Assembly: GCF_949769195.1 (NCBI RefSeq)
Contig: NZ_OX458333.1
Location: 186,001-250,000, forward strand
Source: Methylocaldum szegediense
GTDB lineage: Bacteria; Pseudomonadota; Gammaproteobacteria; Methylococcales; Methylococcaceae
DNA: 64,000 nucleotides
Reading direction: 5' to 3'
Below, piece after piece: positions 18,489 to 29,841 of this stretch. The notes beneath the pieces are model-generated. The model was not told the origin of the DNA, did no database searches, and saw only the letters and a program-made list of their open reading frames with translations. Within the stretch, counting starts at the first letter, position 1; each line of letters begins with the position of its first letter. The position numbers and the translations under genes are program-made.

Positions 18489-18712
18489 AAGTTAACCGAA
18501 AGAGTCCTGCGGTGTGGGGTATTTGCCGCATTCGGTCGTCGTTCTTCGGTCCGTTCCTGCGATCGCCCGGCGATTATTCCTCGCCAGGAAGTGCTCTCGA
18601 TGCCGGGCTCCAAGGTGCGGCCTACCCGAAAATGAACCTTCTTCACTGTTTTCAGTCGAAAAGACGACAAGAGGGAGGCAGATGAAGGCTTCTATATCAC
18701 TCTTCTCGCCCG

Positions 18713-18742
18713 TTGACGGAACCATTTACACTGGGCGATATC
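18713..18742 (+). promoter_or_regulatory. Candidate sigma-70 promoter of ftsH
   Basis: A TTGACG hexamer (18713-18718) and GATATC (18737-18742) with an 18-base spacer lie about 60 bases before the ftsH start. The -35 is good and the -10 weak. In other gammaproteobacteria ftsH has a heat-shock promoter; I could not see a clear sigma-32 pair here. Confidence 0.35.
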
Positions 18743-18804
18743 CTGATAGTATTTGTAGACTATTTCAAAAAGTGGTCGGATTTATCCGACGAGGAAGTTA
18801 GGCC

Positions 18805-20736
<1,932 letters not shown>

Positions 20737-20758
20737 TTTCTCTTTCGCCTAGACGAGA

Positions 20759-20796
20759 CCCTCGGCATCGTCCTGGATGCGGGGGTTTTGCTTTTT
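20759..20796 (+). terminator. Rho-independent terminator after ftsH
   Basis: An interrupted hairpin (CCCTCGGCATC pairing with GATGCGGGGG around GTCCTG) is followed by TTTTGCTTTTT, 20 bases after the ftsH stop. It separates ftsH from glmM. A perfect 12-base palindrome CGAGTCGACTCG (20941-20952) lies further down in the glmM leader; its role is unknown. Confidence 0.65.
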
Positions 20797-21014
20797 GAGG
20801 GAACCGTGTACTAGCGAGTGAATCCGCATATTCCGGTTCGACAGGCGCCTAGATGGGGATGGGAGCGGGGGCAGGGATGATCAATGGAATTGCGTAATCT
20901 CCATGCTTCCTGCAAGGATAAGGTATTGTATTAACCTGTTCGAGTCGACTCGACGGAGTAGACTAGCGCTTGCGGCGTCGAAACCAACTCATTGAATCAG
21001 TTGAAGGACACAGA

Positions 21015-22355
21015 ATGAAAAAATCATACTTTGGCACAGACGGAATTCGCGGCAGGGTAGGGGAATATCCAATTACGGCGGATTTTATGCTGAAGCTGGG
21101 GTGGGCGGCTGGGCGCGTATTTTCGTTAGATCGCCACCCTTCCAATGTTCTGATTGGAAAGGACACCAGAATTTCGGGATACATGTTCGAGTCTGCGCTG
21201 GAGGCTGGTTTGTCGGCGGCGGGGATCAATACGCAGTTGCTCGGTCCTATGCCGACCCCAGCGATTGCATATCTGACGCGGACCTTTCGGGCTCAGGCAG
21301 GCATCGTGATCAGCGCGTCGCATAATCCGCATTATGACAATGGAATCAAATTCTTCGGACCGGATGGGATGAAGCTTCCCGATGAAGTGGAGTGCCAGAT
21401 CGAAGAGTATATCGATAAGCCGATGACGACGGTGGATTCTTCGCAGATCGGTAAGGCCGCTCGCATCGGTGATGCGGTAGGGCGTTACATCGAGTTTTGC
21501 AAGAGTACCATCCCGTCCCGTATGGAATTTAACGGAGTCAAAATCGTTGTCGATTGTGCGCATGGCTCGACCTATCACATTGCGCCGCATGTCTTCGAGG
21601 AGGTCGGTGCGAGTGTTGCGGCTATAGGTGTTCAGCCCAACGGTCTGAACATTAACGAAGGTGTCGGCGCGACTAAACCCGAGCGGCTCGCTCAAGCGGT
21701 TCTAGAAGAAGGCGCTGATTTTGGGATTGCCTTGGACGGCGATGGTGATCGCTTGATTATGGTCGACCACAAGGGGGAAATCGTCGATGGCGATGAGCTC
21801 GTTTACATCATTGCCAAATCACGCTTGGAAAGTGGCGGATTGCGAGGTCCTGTGATCGGCACCCTGATGAGCAATCTAGGGCTGGAACATGCCTTGGAAG
21901 CATTGGGCGTGGAGTTCAAGCGCGCTGCGGTAGGCGATCGCTACGTGATGGAAATGATGCTGCAGCATGACAGCGTGCTGGGAGGCGAGAGCTCAGGACA
22001 TATCATATGCCGTGACCGGATCACGACTGGCGATGGTATTGTTTCTGCACTGCAGGTGATGGCGGCAATGCACGAAACGGGAAAGTCACTGAACGAATTG
22101 AAGAGTGGTATGACGAAATACCCTCAGTGTTTGGTGAATGTCAAGGTACGGGAGAGGGTTAACTTGGACGAGTTAGAAGATGTGCAGGCGCTGAAAAGCG
22201 AAATTCAGCGTGAACTTGGCAACAAGGGGCGCGTTCTCCTTAGAGCTTCCGGAACAGAGCCCTTGATAAGGGTAATGGTGGAGGGGCAGGACGCAGACAT
22301 CGTTCGTGCAGCGGCAGATCGCCTAGCGAATGCCGTCTCTTCAGCCCTGAATTAA
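21015..22355 (+). CDS. glmM: Phosphoglucosamine mutase
   Basis: GlmM converts glucosamine-6-phosphate to glucosamine-1-phosphate for UDP-GlcNAc and thus peptidoglycan and LPS. The 446-residue product starts [16 protein letters not shown], carries the phosphoserine loop [17 protein letters not shown] with Ser102 (the same number as in E. coli), the Mg-binding [11 protein letters not shown], the sugar loop GGESSGHI and the phosphate site [12 protein letters not shown]. The ATG at 21015 is chosen over an in-frame upstream codon because the protein family begins here. Confidence 0.98.
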   Translation: MKKSYFGTDGIRGRVGEYPITADFMLKLGWAAGRVFSLDRHPSNVLIGKDTRISGYMFESALEAGLSAAGINTQLLGPMPTPAIAYLTRTFRAQAGIVISASHNPHYDNGIKFFGPDGMKLPDEVECQIEEYIDKPMTTVDSSQIGKAARIGDAVGRYIEFCKSTIPSRMEFNGVKIVVDCAHGSTYHIAPHVFEEVGASVAAIGVQPNGLNINEGVGATKPERLAQAVLEEGADFGIALDGDGDRLIMVDHKGEIVDGDELVYIIAKSRLESGGLRGPVIGTLMSNLGLEHALEALGVEFKRAAVGDRYVMEMMLQHDSVLGGESSGHIICRDRITTGDGIVSALQVMAAMHETGKSLNELKSGMTKYPQCLVNVKVRERVNLDELEDVQALKSEIQRELGNKGRVLLRASGTEPLIRVMVEGQDADIVRAAADRLANAVSSALN

Positions 22356-22427
22356 AGAGACTTTTGGGGCGAGTCCTTCGAATTGCGATCGTTTACGCAA
22401 ACATAAATAGATCGAGGTTATACGTAA

Positions 22428-22811
22428 ATGCGTATCTTGCACACGATGATCCGGGTTGGCGATCTGGACAGGTCGATTCGCTTTTACACCGAGATTCTCG
22501 GAATGAAACTTTTGAGGAAAGAAGATTATCCAGATGGAAAATTTACCCTCGCTTTCGTTGGCTATGGTGACGAACTTCACAATTCGGTCATTGAGTTGAC
22601 TTACAACTGGGGTACCGAGAAGTATAACCACGGCGATGCCTTTGGTCATATTGCGATCGAAGTGGATGATGTTTATGAGGCTGTGGAACGGATAAGGCAG
22701 GCAGGCGGCGAAATTTTGCGCGAAGCCGGTCCCATGAAGCACGGCACCACGGTAATAGCTTTCATAGCCGATCCGGATGGCTACAAAATCGAGTTAATCG
22801 GAAAAAAATGA
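22428..22811 (+). CDS. gloA: Lactoylglutathione lyase (glyoxalase I)
   Basis: Detoxifies methylglyoxal as its glutathione hemithioacetal. The 127-residue length is typical of Ni-type bacterial GlxI. Visible metal ligands are His5 ([13 protein letters not shown]), the Glu in VIELTYNWG, the His in [10 protein letters not shown] and the Glu in [11 protein letters not shown]. It follows glmM by 72 bases on the same strand. Confidence 0.97.
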   Translation: MRILHTMIRVGDLDRSIRFYTEILGMKLLRKEDYPDGKFTLAFVGYGDELHNSVIELTYNWGTEKYNHGDAFGHIAIEVDDVYEAVERIRQAGGEILREAGPMKHGTTVIAFIADPDGYKIELIGKK

Positions 22812-22950
22812 TTCGTTTTTGTACCTATTTTTGTATGTTGTTTTTATATGTTATTGGTGAGAACTGTTACGACGCTGTGCCTGGCGAAAAAACTAGAGAT
22901 TTGTTTTAATACTGGTTGAGCGTCGGTCTTATAACAATAAGGAGAATGAG

Positions 22951-23196
22951 ATGTCAAAAGGGCAAAATTTACAAGATCCGTTCCTGAATACATTGAGAAA
23001 GGAACATGTTCCCGTTTCGATCTATCTTGTAAATGGGATCAAATTACAAGGTAAAGTGGATTCTTTCGATCAATACGTCATCATACTCAAGAACACTGTA
23101 AGCCAAATGGTTTACAAACATGCCATTTCTACGATCGTTCCAGCGCGCCAAGTCCGTCTGCCGCATGCAGCGGAAGGATTGGAAGACGAGGGCTGA
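22951..23196 (+). CDS. hfq: RNA chaperone Hfq
   Basis: Sm-like hexameric RNA chaperone that pairs small RNAs with mRNAs. The 81-residue product has the Sm1 motif ([22 protein letters not shown]), [16 protein letters not shown] and Sm2 [10 protein letters not shown], followed by a short tail. A clear ribosome site (AAGGAG) precedes the ATG. It sits directly before hflX as in most gammaproteobacteria; miaA, often upstream, is absent, and gloA lies there instead. Confidence 0.98.
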   Translation: MSKGQNLQDPFLNTLRKEHVPVSIYLVNGIKLQGKVDSFDQYVIILKNTVSQMVYKHAISTIVPARQVRLPHAAEGLEDEG

Positions 23197-23258
23197 TCGA
23201 TAATTCTGTGTGGACGATTGGATGGTTGTATCGAAGCAAGCCGAGGAGAAAAATCTAG

Positions 23259-24551
23259 TTGTTTGAAAGGCCGAAGTCCGGTGAGCGTGCCGTGCTCGTT
23301 CATATGGCGGCTCAAGATGAGACCGACGCTCTCGAGGAACTTCAAGAACTCGCCGTATCGGCAGGCGCAGAGCCTGTAGCGATCGTGATGGGCAGAAGAC
23401 ACGCGCCGGATCCGCGGTATTACATTGGAAAAGGAAAGCTTGACGAGCTGGTTCGGACCGTTCGAGAAAATGAAGCAGAACTGGTTCTTTTCAACCATCC
23501 TTTGACGCCGAGCCAACAGCGTAATCTAGAGAAAGAACTCTCAGTCAGGGTAGTCGATCGAACCGAGTTAATTCTCGATATCTTCGCTCAACGCGCACAA
23601 TCCTTCGAAGGCAAGTTGCAGGTCGAACTGGCTCAGTTGCGGCACCTGTCGACCCGTTTGGTGCGCGGTTGGACACACTTGGAACGTCAGAAAGGCGGCA
23701 TCGGTCTGCGCGGTCCTGGAGAGACGCAGCTTGAGATGGATAAGCGTCTGATCGGTGATCGGATACGCCAGATTCAAAAGCGTTTGGAGAGAGTCGAGCG
23801 GCAGCGCGAACAGGGGCGTTCAGCGAGACGGCGGGCTGAGCTGCCGGTTGTCAGCCTAGTCGGCTATACAAACGCCGGCAAGTCGACTCTTTTCAATGCT
23901 TTGACCGGGGCTGGTGTTTATGCAGCGGACCAGTTGTTTGCCACACTCGATCCGACCTTGCGGCGCTTGCAGTTAGCGCCGAATTTGACGGTGATTCTTG
24001 CCGACACAGTGGGGTTTATCCGGCATTTGCCGCACGAGTTGATTGCCGCATTCCGTTCTACTCTGAAGGAAGCCGCCGACGCGGACTTATTGCTTCACGT
24101 CATTGATGTAAGCGACGAACGGGCGGACGAGACGGTCTCGGAAGTCAATCGCGTCCTTTGTGAAATCGGAGCGGACCACGTCAAGCAAATTCAAATTTTC
24201 AATAAGATCGACCGAATCGGTGATGTGTCACCGCGAGTCGAGAAGGACGAAAACGGTGAGGTCAAAAAGATCTGGCTGTCTGCCCAGACCGGTTGGGGAG
24301 TGCCGTTGCTTCGGCAAGCGCTAGAATCGTATCTTGGTGGCGGAGTGATTCGCCGCAGAGTTCGTTTGAACCCGGCAAATGCCGGGTTGAGGGCACGGTT
24401 GTACGAGGCGGCGAGAATTTTGAGGGAAGAGCCGGACGGCTCGGGAGGGTGGAATTTAGATGTAGAGCTTTTGGGGAGGAACGTGAAGTTATTGCGTGAA
24501 CTCGACAATCTTATCGCTCCGACACCTAGGCAGGAATCAATTTCAGAATGA
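23259..24551 (+). CDS. hflX: Ribosome-associated GTPase HflX
   Basis: GTPase that binds the 50S subunit and splits stalled or heat-damaged ribosomes. The 430-residue product shows the N-terminal HflX domain (RRHAPDPRYYIGKGKLDEL; VVDRTELILDIFAQRA; GIGLRGPGETQLE). The G domain has G1 GYTNAGKST (about residues 202-210), the G3 region DTVGFIRHLPHELI and G4 NKID. The start is TTG at 23259 with GAGGAG upstream. It is 62 bases after hfq, so cotranscription is likely. Confidence 0.96.
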   Translation: MFERPKSGERAVLVHMAAQDETDALEELQELAVSAGAEPVAIVMGRRHAPDPRYYIGKGKLDELVRTVRENEAELVLFNHPLTPSQQRNLEKELSVRVVDRTELILDIFAQRAQSFEGKLQVELAQLRHLSTRLVRGWTHLERQKGGIGLRGPGETQLEMDKRLIGDRIRQIQKRLERVERQREQGRSARRRAELPVVSLVGYTNAGKSTLFNALTGAGVYAADQLFATLDPTLRRLQLAPNLTVILADTVGFIRHLPHELIAAFRSTLKEAADADLLLHVIDVSDERADETVSEVNRVLCEIGADHVKQIQIFNKIDRIGDVSPRVEKDENGEVKKIWLSAQTGWGVPLLRQALESYLGGGVIRRRVRLNPANAGLRARLYEAARILREEPDGSGGWNLDVELLGRNVKLLRELDNLIAPTPRQESISE

Positions 24552-24716
24552 GGATGCCAATGCCCGAGCGTGCTTCTTGCGCGACACGGCGTACCATGCT
24601 TTTCAAACACCGGTGAGGTACTAGAGCGCGCTCGGATCGGTCAGTAACCGGACTCGTTCGGGCCGCAGCGATAGGCTGCAGTAAGCGTTCGACGGGCGCC
24701 TCTTAGATGCTCGTTT

Positions 24717-24745
24717 TTGTATATCCAACCGTTTTCCTAGATAAT
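24717..24745 (+). promoter_or_regulatory. Candidate sigma-70 promoter of hflKC
   Basis: TTGTAT (24717-24722) and GATAAT (24740-24745) are separated by exactly 17 bases, placing a start of transcription about 70 bases before hflK. This lies in the 272-base gap between hflX and hflK, which has no gene, and would give hflKC expression independent of hfq-hflX. Confidence 0.6.
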
Positions 24746-24823
24746 TCTAAAGTTCACGCCGTAGTAGCGGCTTTGTTATTGCTCTAATGAGGGCATCAAG
24801 TTCTCTATCATAGGAGTCATCCA

Positions 24824-25999
24824 ATGTCCTGGAACGAACCGGGCGGTAATAAAAAAGATCCGTGGAGCGGGCGCGATCAGCAAGACACACCTCCGGATTT
24901 GGAAGAGGTCATGCGCGGATTACATGAAAAGATCGGCAGGTTTTTCGGTGGCGGTGAAAATGCGCCTTATAAGACGATCGGCTTCTTTCTAGTGATTGCC
25001 TTGGTTATATGGGGGCTGACCGGTATTTATCTCGTTGATGAAGGAAGTCGCGGCGTCGTGACCCGTTTCGGCCGGTACACCGAGACCACCATGCCCGGAT
25101 TGCATTGGCACATCCCCGCGCCGATCGAGCAGGTTCAAGTCGTTAACATGGAACAGCAGCGCTTCTTGGAAGTGGGTTATCGGTCAGGAGGGCGTCAGCA
25201 ATCCCTGGGTTCTGTGCCTAGAGAAGCCCTTATGCTCACACAAGACGAGAATATCATCGATATTCGATTGGCCGTGCAGTATCAGATCAAGGATGCAAAG
25301 GACTATCTCTTCAACGTTGCTGATCCGGACGAAACGTTGAAACAGGTTATCGAGAGTGCGGAGCGTGCCGTGATCGGTAAAAGTACGATGGATTTTGTTT
25401 TGACCGAGGGACGGGGTAAGGTTGCGGATGAGATCAAGAGCGAGATTCAGCAAACCCTGGACCAATACCAAACCGGGATTCGGATAAGTAATGTAAGCTT
25501 AGTGGATGCGCAAGCTCCGGAAGAGGTTCAGGCGGCGTTCATGGATGCGATCAAGGCACGGGAAGATGAGCAGCGGCTGAAAAACGAGGCGGAAGCTTAC
25601 GCGAACGAAGTCGTCCCGAAAGCGCGAGGCGCCGCGGCGCGTGTCTTGGAGGAATCGGAAGCCTATAAGCAGCGCGTCATTGCTAGAGCGGAAGGTGACG
25701 CAAGCCGATTCAAACAGTTACTAGCGGAGTACGAGAAGGCTCCGGAAGTTACTCGGAAGCGCCTCTACCTCGATGCAATGGAAGACGTTCTTGCTCGTAC
25801 CGGCACGTTGCTAATCGATGTTAAGCACAGCAATAATCTGCTTTATTTGCCAATAGACAAACTTCAAAAGAGTGCATCACCGTTGATGCCGTCAAGAGAT
25901 ACCGAAAACACCAACATTACCACTCCGGATATATCCGATAGCGGGACTCCTAGGAGTGTCCGCTCGACGACTCGAGGTCGCGAAGGAAGGGGACAATAA
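24824..25999 (+). CDS. hflK: FtsH protease regulator HflK
   Basis: Inner-membrane SPFH/prohibitin-type protein that forms the HflKC cage around FtsH. The 391-residue protein has a Gly/Asp-rich N-terminus (MSWNEPGGNKKDPWSGRDQ), one membrane helix (about residues 52-70), an SPFH domain (VDEGSRGVVTRFGRYTE) and a long Ala/Glu-rich coiled coil. The ribosome site TAGGAG precedes the ATG. The stop overlaps hflC (TAATG). Confidence 0.97.
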   Translation: MSWNEPGGNKKDPWSGRDQQDTPPDLEEVMRGLHEKIGRFFGGGENAPYKTIGFFLVIALVIWGLTGIYLVDEGSRGVVTRFGRYTETTMPGLHWHIPAPIEQVQVVNMEQQRFLEVGYRSGGRQQSLGSVPREALMLTQDENIIDIRLAVQYQIKDAKDYLFNVADPDETLKQVIESAERAVIGKSTMDFVLTEGRGKVADEIKSEIQQTLDQYQTGIRISNVSLVDAQAPEEVQAAFMDAIKAREDEQRLKNEAEAYANEVVPKARGAAARVLEESEAYKQRVIARAEGDASRFKQLLAEYEKAPEVTRKRLYLDAMEDVLARTGTLLIDVKHSNNLLYLPIDKLQKSASPLMPSRDTENTNITTPDISDSGTPRSVRSTTRGREGRGQ

Positions 26000-26859
26000 T
26001 GATTAGTAAAAACACCCTGATTCTTGCCCTTGTTTTTATTTTGGTGTTATTGAGTGCTACCTCGATATTCACAGTATCGGAGACGGAAAGGGCATTATTG
26101 TTGGAGTTTAAGAAAATCGTTCGGACAGATTTCGAACCGGGATTGCACTTCAAGCTTCCGTATCAGGAGGTAAAGAAATACGACAACCGTATCCTGACTT
26201 TGGAATCCAAGCCGGAACGGTTTCTTACCTCTGAAAAGAAAAATGTTATCGTTACTTGGTTCGTAAAATGGCGAATCGAAGATTCCACGAAGTTTTATAA
26301 GGCAGTCGGCGGCGACAAGGCAGCGGCGAACATTCGTCTTGATCAGATAACCAAAGACGCATTGCGAAACGAGTTCAGCAAGCGAACGATTCGCGAGGTG
26401 GTGTCCATAGAGCGGAGTCAAATCCGTGACCTGCTGATCAAGACGGTCAATCCAGTGGTGGACGGCCTGGGCGTTGAGGTCATCGATATTCGTGTGAAAG
26501 GGATCGATTTGCCGGAGGAGGTCAGTTCATCGGTATACCGCCGTATGGAAGCCGAGCGGGCGCGTGTTGCGAGAGATTTTCGCTCTCGGGGCGCGGAAGC
26601 CGCCGAGCGTATCCGCGCCGAAGCCGATCGTCAGCGGGAAGTGATACTTGCAGACGCCTATCGGGATTCCGAAATCAGGCGCGGTGAGGGCGATGCCACT
26701 GCGTCGGAGATTTATGCTCAGGCGTATGCCAAAAACCCGGAGTTCTTCGAGTTTTATCGGAGCTTGGGCGCTTATAGGCAGGTGTTCAAGAACGAGAACG
26801 ATATGATCGTGTTGGACCCCGATTCGGAATTCTTCCGATATTTCAAGAAACCAAAATAA
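25999..26859 (+). CDS. hflC: FtsH protease modulator HflC
   Basis: Partner of HflK in the FtsH-holding membrane cage. The 286-residue product has an N-terminal signal-anchor (TLILALVFILVLLSATSIFTV), the SPFH segment (VSETERALLLEFKKIVRTDF), the conserved GLGVEVIDIRVKGIDLPEEV and a coiled coil (RMEAERARVARDFRSRGAEAAE). The one-base overlap with hflK implies translational coupling. Confidence 0.97.
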   Translation: MISKNTLILALVFILVLLSATSIFTVSETERALLLEFKKIVRTDFEPGLHFKLPYQEVKKYDNRILTLESKPERFLTSEKKNVIVTWFVKWRIEDSTKFYKAVGGDKAAANIRLDQITKDALRNEFSKRTIREVVSIERSQIRDLLIKTVNPVVDGLGVEVIDIRVKGIDLPEEVSSSVYRRMEAERARVARDFRSRGAEAAERIRAEADRQREVILADAYRDSEIRRGEGDATASEIYAQAYAKNPEFFEFYRSLGAYRQVFKNENDMIVLDPDSEFFRYFKKPK

Positions 26860-26889
26860 CGGGATCATCACTCCTCGTGTTTTCTGTTT

Positions 26890-26919
26890 CCCCTTGGTCC
26901 GGTTGGCGCGACCAAGGGG
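26890..26919. repeat. Strong inverted repeat after hflC
   Basis: Perfect 10-base arms CCCCTTGGTC (26890-26899) and GACCAAGGGG (26910-26919) around a 10-base loop lie 30 bases after the hflC stop. No T-run follows on either strand, so it is an incomplete terminator or a processing hairpin. Confidence 0.6.
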
Positions 26920-27054
26920 TGGCAGGTGCCGCCGTGAATACATGAACATCACCACGGCACAAGGTGCCGGCATAAATTTCGCGGCAACAGGTCCGTCGTT
27001 GCCAAAGCCTAATCCATTCAGATCTGTTTCCCTTTGCTGAGCGTACCGAATTCG

Positions 27055-28248
27055 ATGCGAACCGAAGATAATTGGCTGCTGCCCGAAGGTATTGACGAAG
27101 TTTTTCCGGAAGAGGCCGAGCGCCTGGAGCAACTGCGTCGGAAGATCATCGACTTGTTCGCTAGCTGGGGCTACCGTTTGGTCATGCCGCCGCTAATCGA
27201 ATTTATCGAATCGCTCTTGACCGGTTCCGGCAACGATCTCGATTTGCAGACATTTAAAATCATTGATCAAATCAGCGGTCGGCTGATGGGAATACGCGCC
27301 GATATGACACCTCAGGTTGCGCGCATCGATGCTCGCAATCTCGGTCGCGATGCACCGACACGGCTGTGTTACATAGGGACGGTTCTGCGCACGCAGTCGG
27401 ATCATCTCGAAAAATCCCGCAGTCCGCTACAGGTCGGGGCTGAATTATATGGGCACGCGGGCAATGCCAGTGACTTAGAGGTCATCCGCCTGATGTTGGA
27501 GATGCTTGCCATTGCAGGTATTCAAAGCGTCCACCTCGATCTGGGGCATGTCGGTATCTACCGCGAGCTGGCGCGTCAAGCGGGTTTGGATGCACGGCAG
27601 GAAGCAGAGCTATTCGAGATTCTTCAGCGGAAAGATTATCCAGAATTGGCGGCGCAGTTGCGTGCACTGACGGTCAGCAATTCCGCCGCGGAAATGTTGA
27701 AGGCGCTCATCGATCTAAATGGGCATGAGGGCGTCATAGAGGAAGCTAGGAGGCGATTGGCTGCTGCTAACGAGCCGGTCCATTCGGCTTTGGCCGATTT
27801 AGAGTCCATCGCGAGCGGCCTGTCACGTTTGTTTCCTGCGTTGCGCATTAATTTTGATCTTGCGGAATTGCGGGGTTACCACTACAAGACCGGCGTGGTA
27901 TTCGCCGCCTTTGTACCGGGTTACGGTAGGGAAATCGCGCGTGGCGGTCGTTATGACGAGATAGGAAGAATTTTCGGGCGTGCACGCCCCGCAACGGGTT
28001 TTAGTGCCGATTTGAAGGTTCTGGCACGCTTGGGTAGCAGGCCAGACGACAGTTTGGCCGGTACGCGTATTTTCGCGCCTGCCGTAGACGATCCCGATCT
28101 GCATGAGAAGGTGCGAGATTTGCGTAGCGCGGGGAAAACGGTTATTCAGGAGTTGGCAGGCCAAATCGGCGGCGCTCGTGAGATGGCCTGTTCGCACTGT
28201 CTTCGAAAGCAGGGAGTGAACTGGGAAATTTTTCCCGTTGGCGACTGA
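27055..28248 (+). CDS. hisZ: ATP phosphoribosyltransferase regulatory subunit HisZ
   Basis: HisS-like protein without tRNA-charging activity that is needed by short-form HisG in the first step of histidine synthesis. The 397-residue product begins MRTEDNWLLPEGIDEVFPEE. It has class II synthetase-like motifs (MGIRADMTPQVARIDARNL, QVGAELYGH) and RGGRYDEIGRIFGRARPATGFS. It lacks the HisS anticodon domain, which fits HisZ. The ATG at 27055 matches the family start; a TTG seven codons upstream is possible. It precedes purA by 42 bases, the usual gammaproteobacterial hisZ-purA order. HisG is not in the window. Confidence 0.93.
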   Translation: MRTEDNWLLPEGIDEVFPEEAERLEQLRRKIIDLFASWGYRLVMPPLIEFIESLLTGSGNDLDLQTFKIIDQISGRLMGIRADMTPQVARIDARNLGRDAPTRLCYIGTVLRTQSDHLEKSRSPLQVGAELYGHAGNASDLEVIRLMLEMLAIAGIQSVHLDLGHVGIYRELARQAGLDARQEAELFEILQRKDYPELAAQLRALTVSNSAAEMLKALIDLNGHEGVIEEARRRLAAANEPVHSALADLESIASGLSRLFPALRINFDLAELRGYHYKTGVVFAAFVPGYGREIARGGRYDEIGRIFGRARPATGFSADLKVLARLGSRPDDSLAGTRIFAPAVDDPDLHEKVRDLRSAGKTVIQELAGQIGGAREMACSHCLRKQGVNWEIFPVGD

Positions 28249-29583
<1,335 letters not shown>

Positions 29584-29593
29584 AGGGTAAGGA

Positions 29594-29678
29594 TGGTGCC
29601 GAGGAGAGGACTTGAACCTCCACGGGTCTCCCCACATGAACCTGAATCATGCGTGTCTACCAATTTCACCACCTCGGC
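29594..29678 (-). tRNA. tRNA-Leu (anticodon CAG)
   Basis: An 85-base cloverleaf on the minus strand. The acceptor GCCGAGG (29678-29672) pairs with CCTCGGC before A-CCA, and the 3' CCA is encoded (29596-29594). The D-loop is of AATTGGTAGAC type. The anticodon stem CATGA/TCATG holds loop TTCAGGT, giving anticodon CAG. There is a long variable arm, as in class II tRNAs, and a T-loop GGTTCAAGTCC. It sits antisense between purA and rnr. Confidence 0.96.
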
Positions 29679-29841
29679 AGCGGTGAGCCAAACGACTCAA
29701 TTGGAAGTACCAATTCTGCTACTTCTCGATTGAGCTGTCAATATCAAGGGTTTTGAACCGAATTGTTCGCCTCGCGGGAGCTTGGCGGACTTAGGGCTGT
29801 TCGAAGGCACAAATCGAAACGCAAAGATAGGAAAGTTATCG

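Noticed and set aside
18302-18685. Plus-strand frames of 90-127 codons before ftsH, one with a hydrophobic segment
   Set aside because: No family resemblance, no good ribosome site, and the frames include the 21-base tandem repeat; not enough for a gene call.
26890-26919. Rho-independent terminator after hflC
   Set aside because: The stem is perfect but neither strand has a T-run after it; kept only as an inverted repeat.
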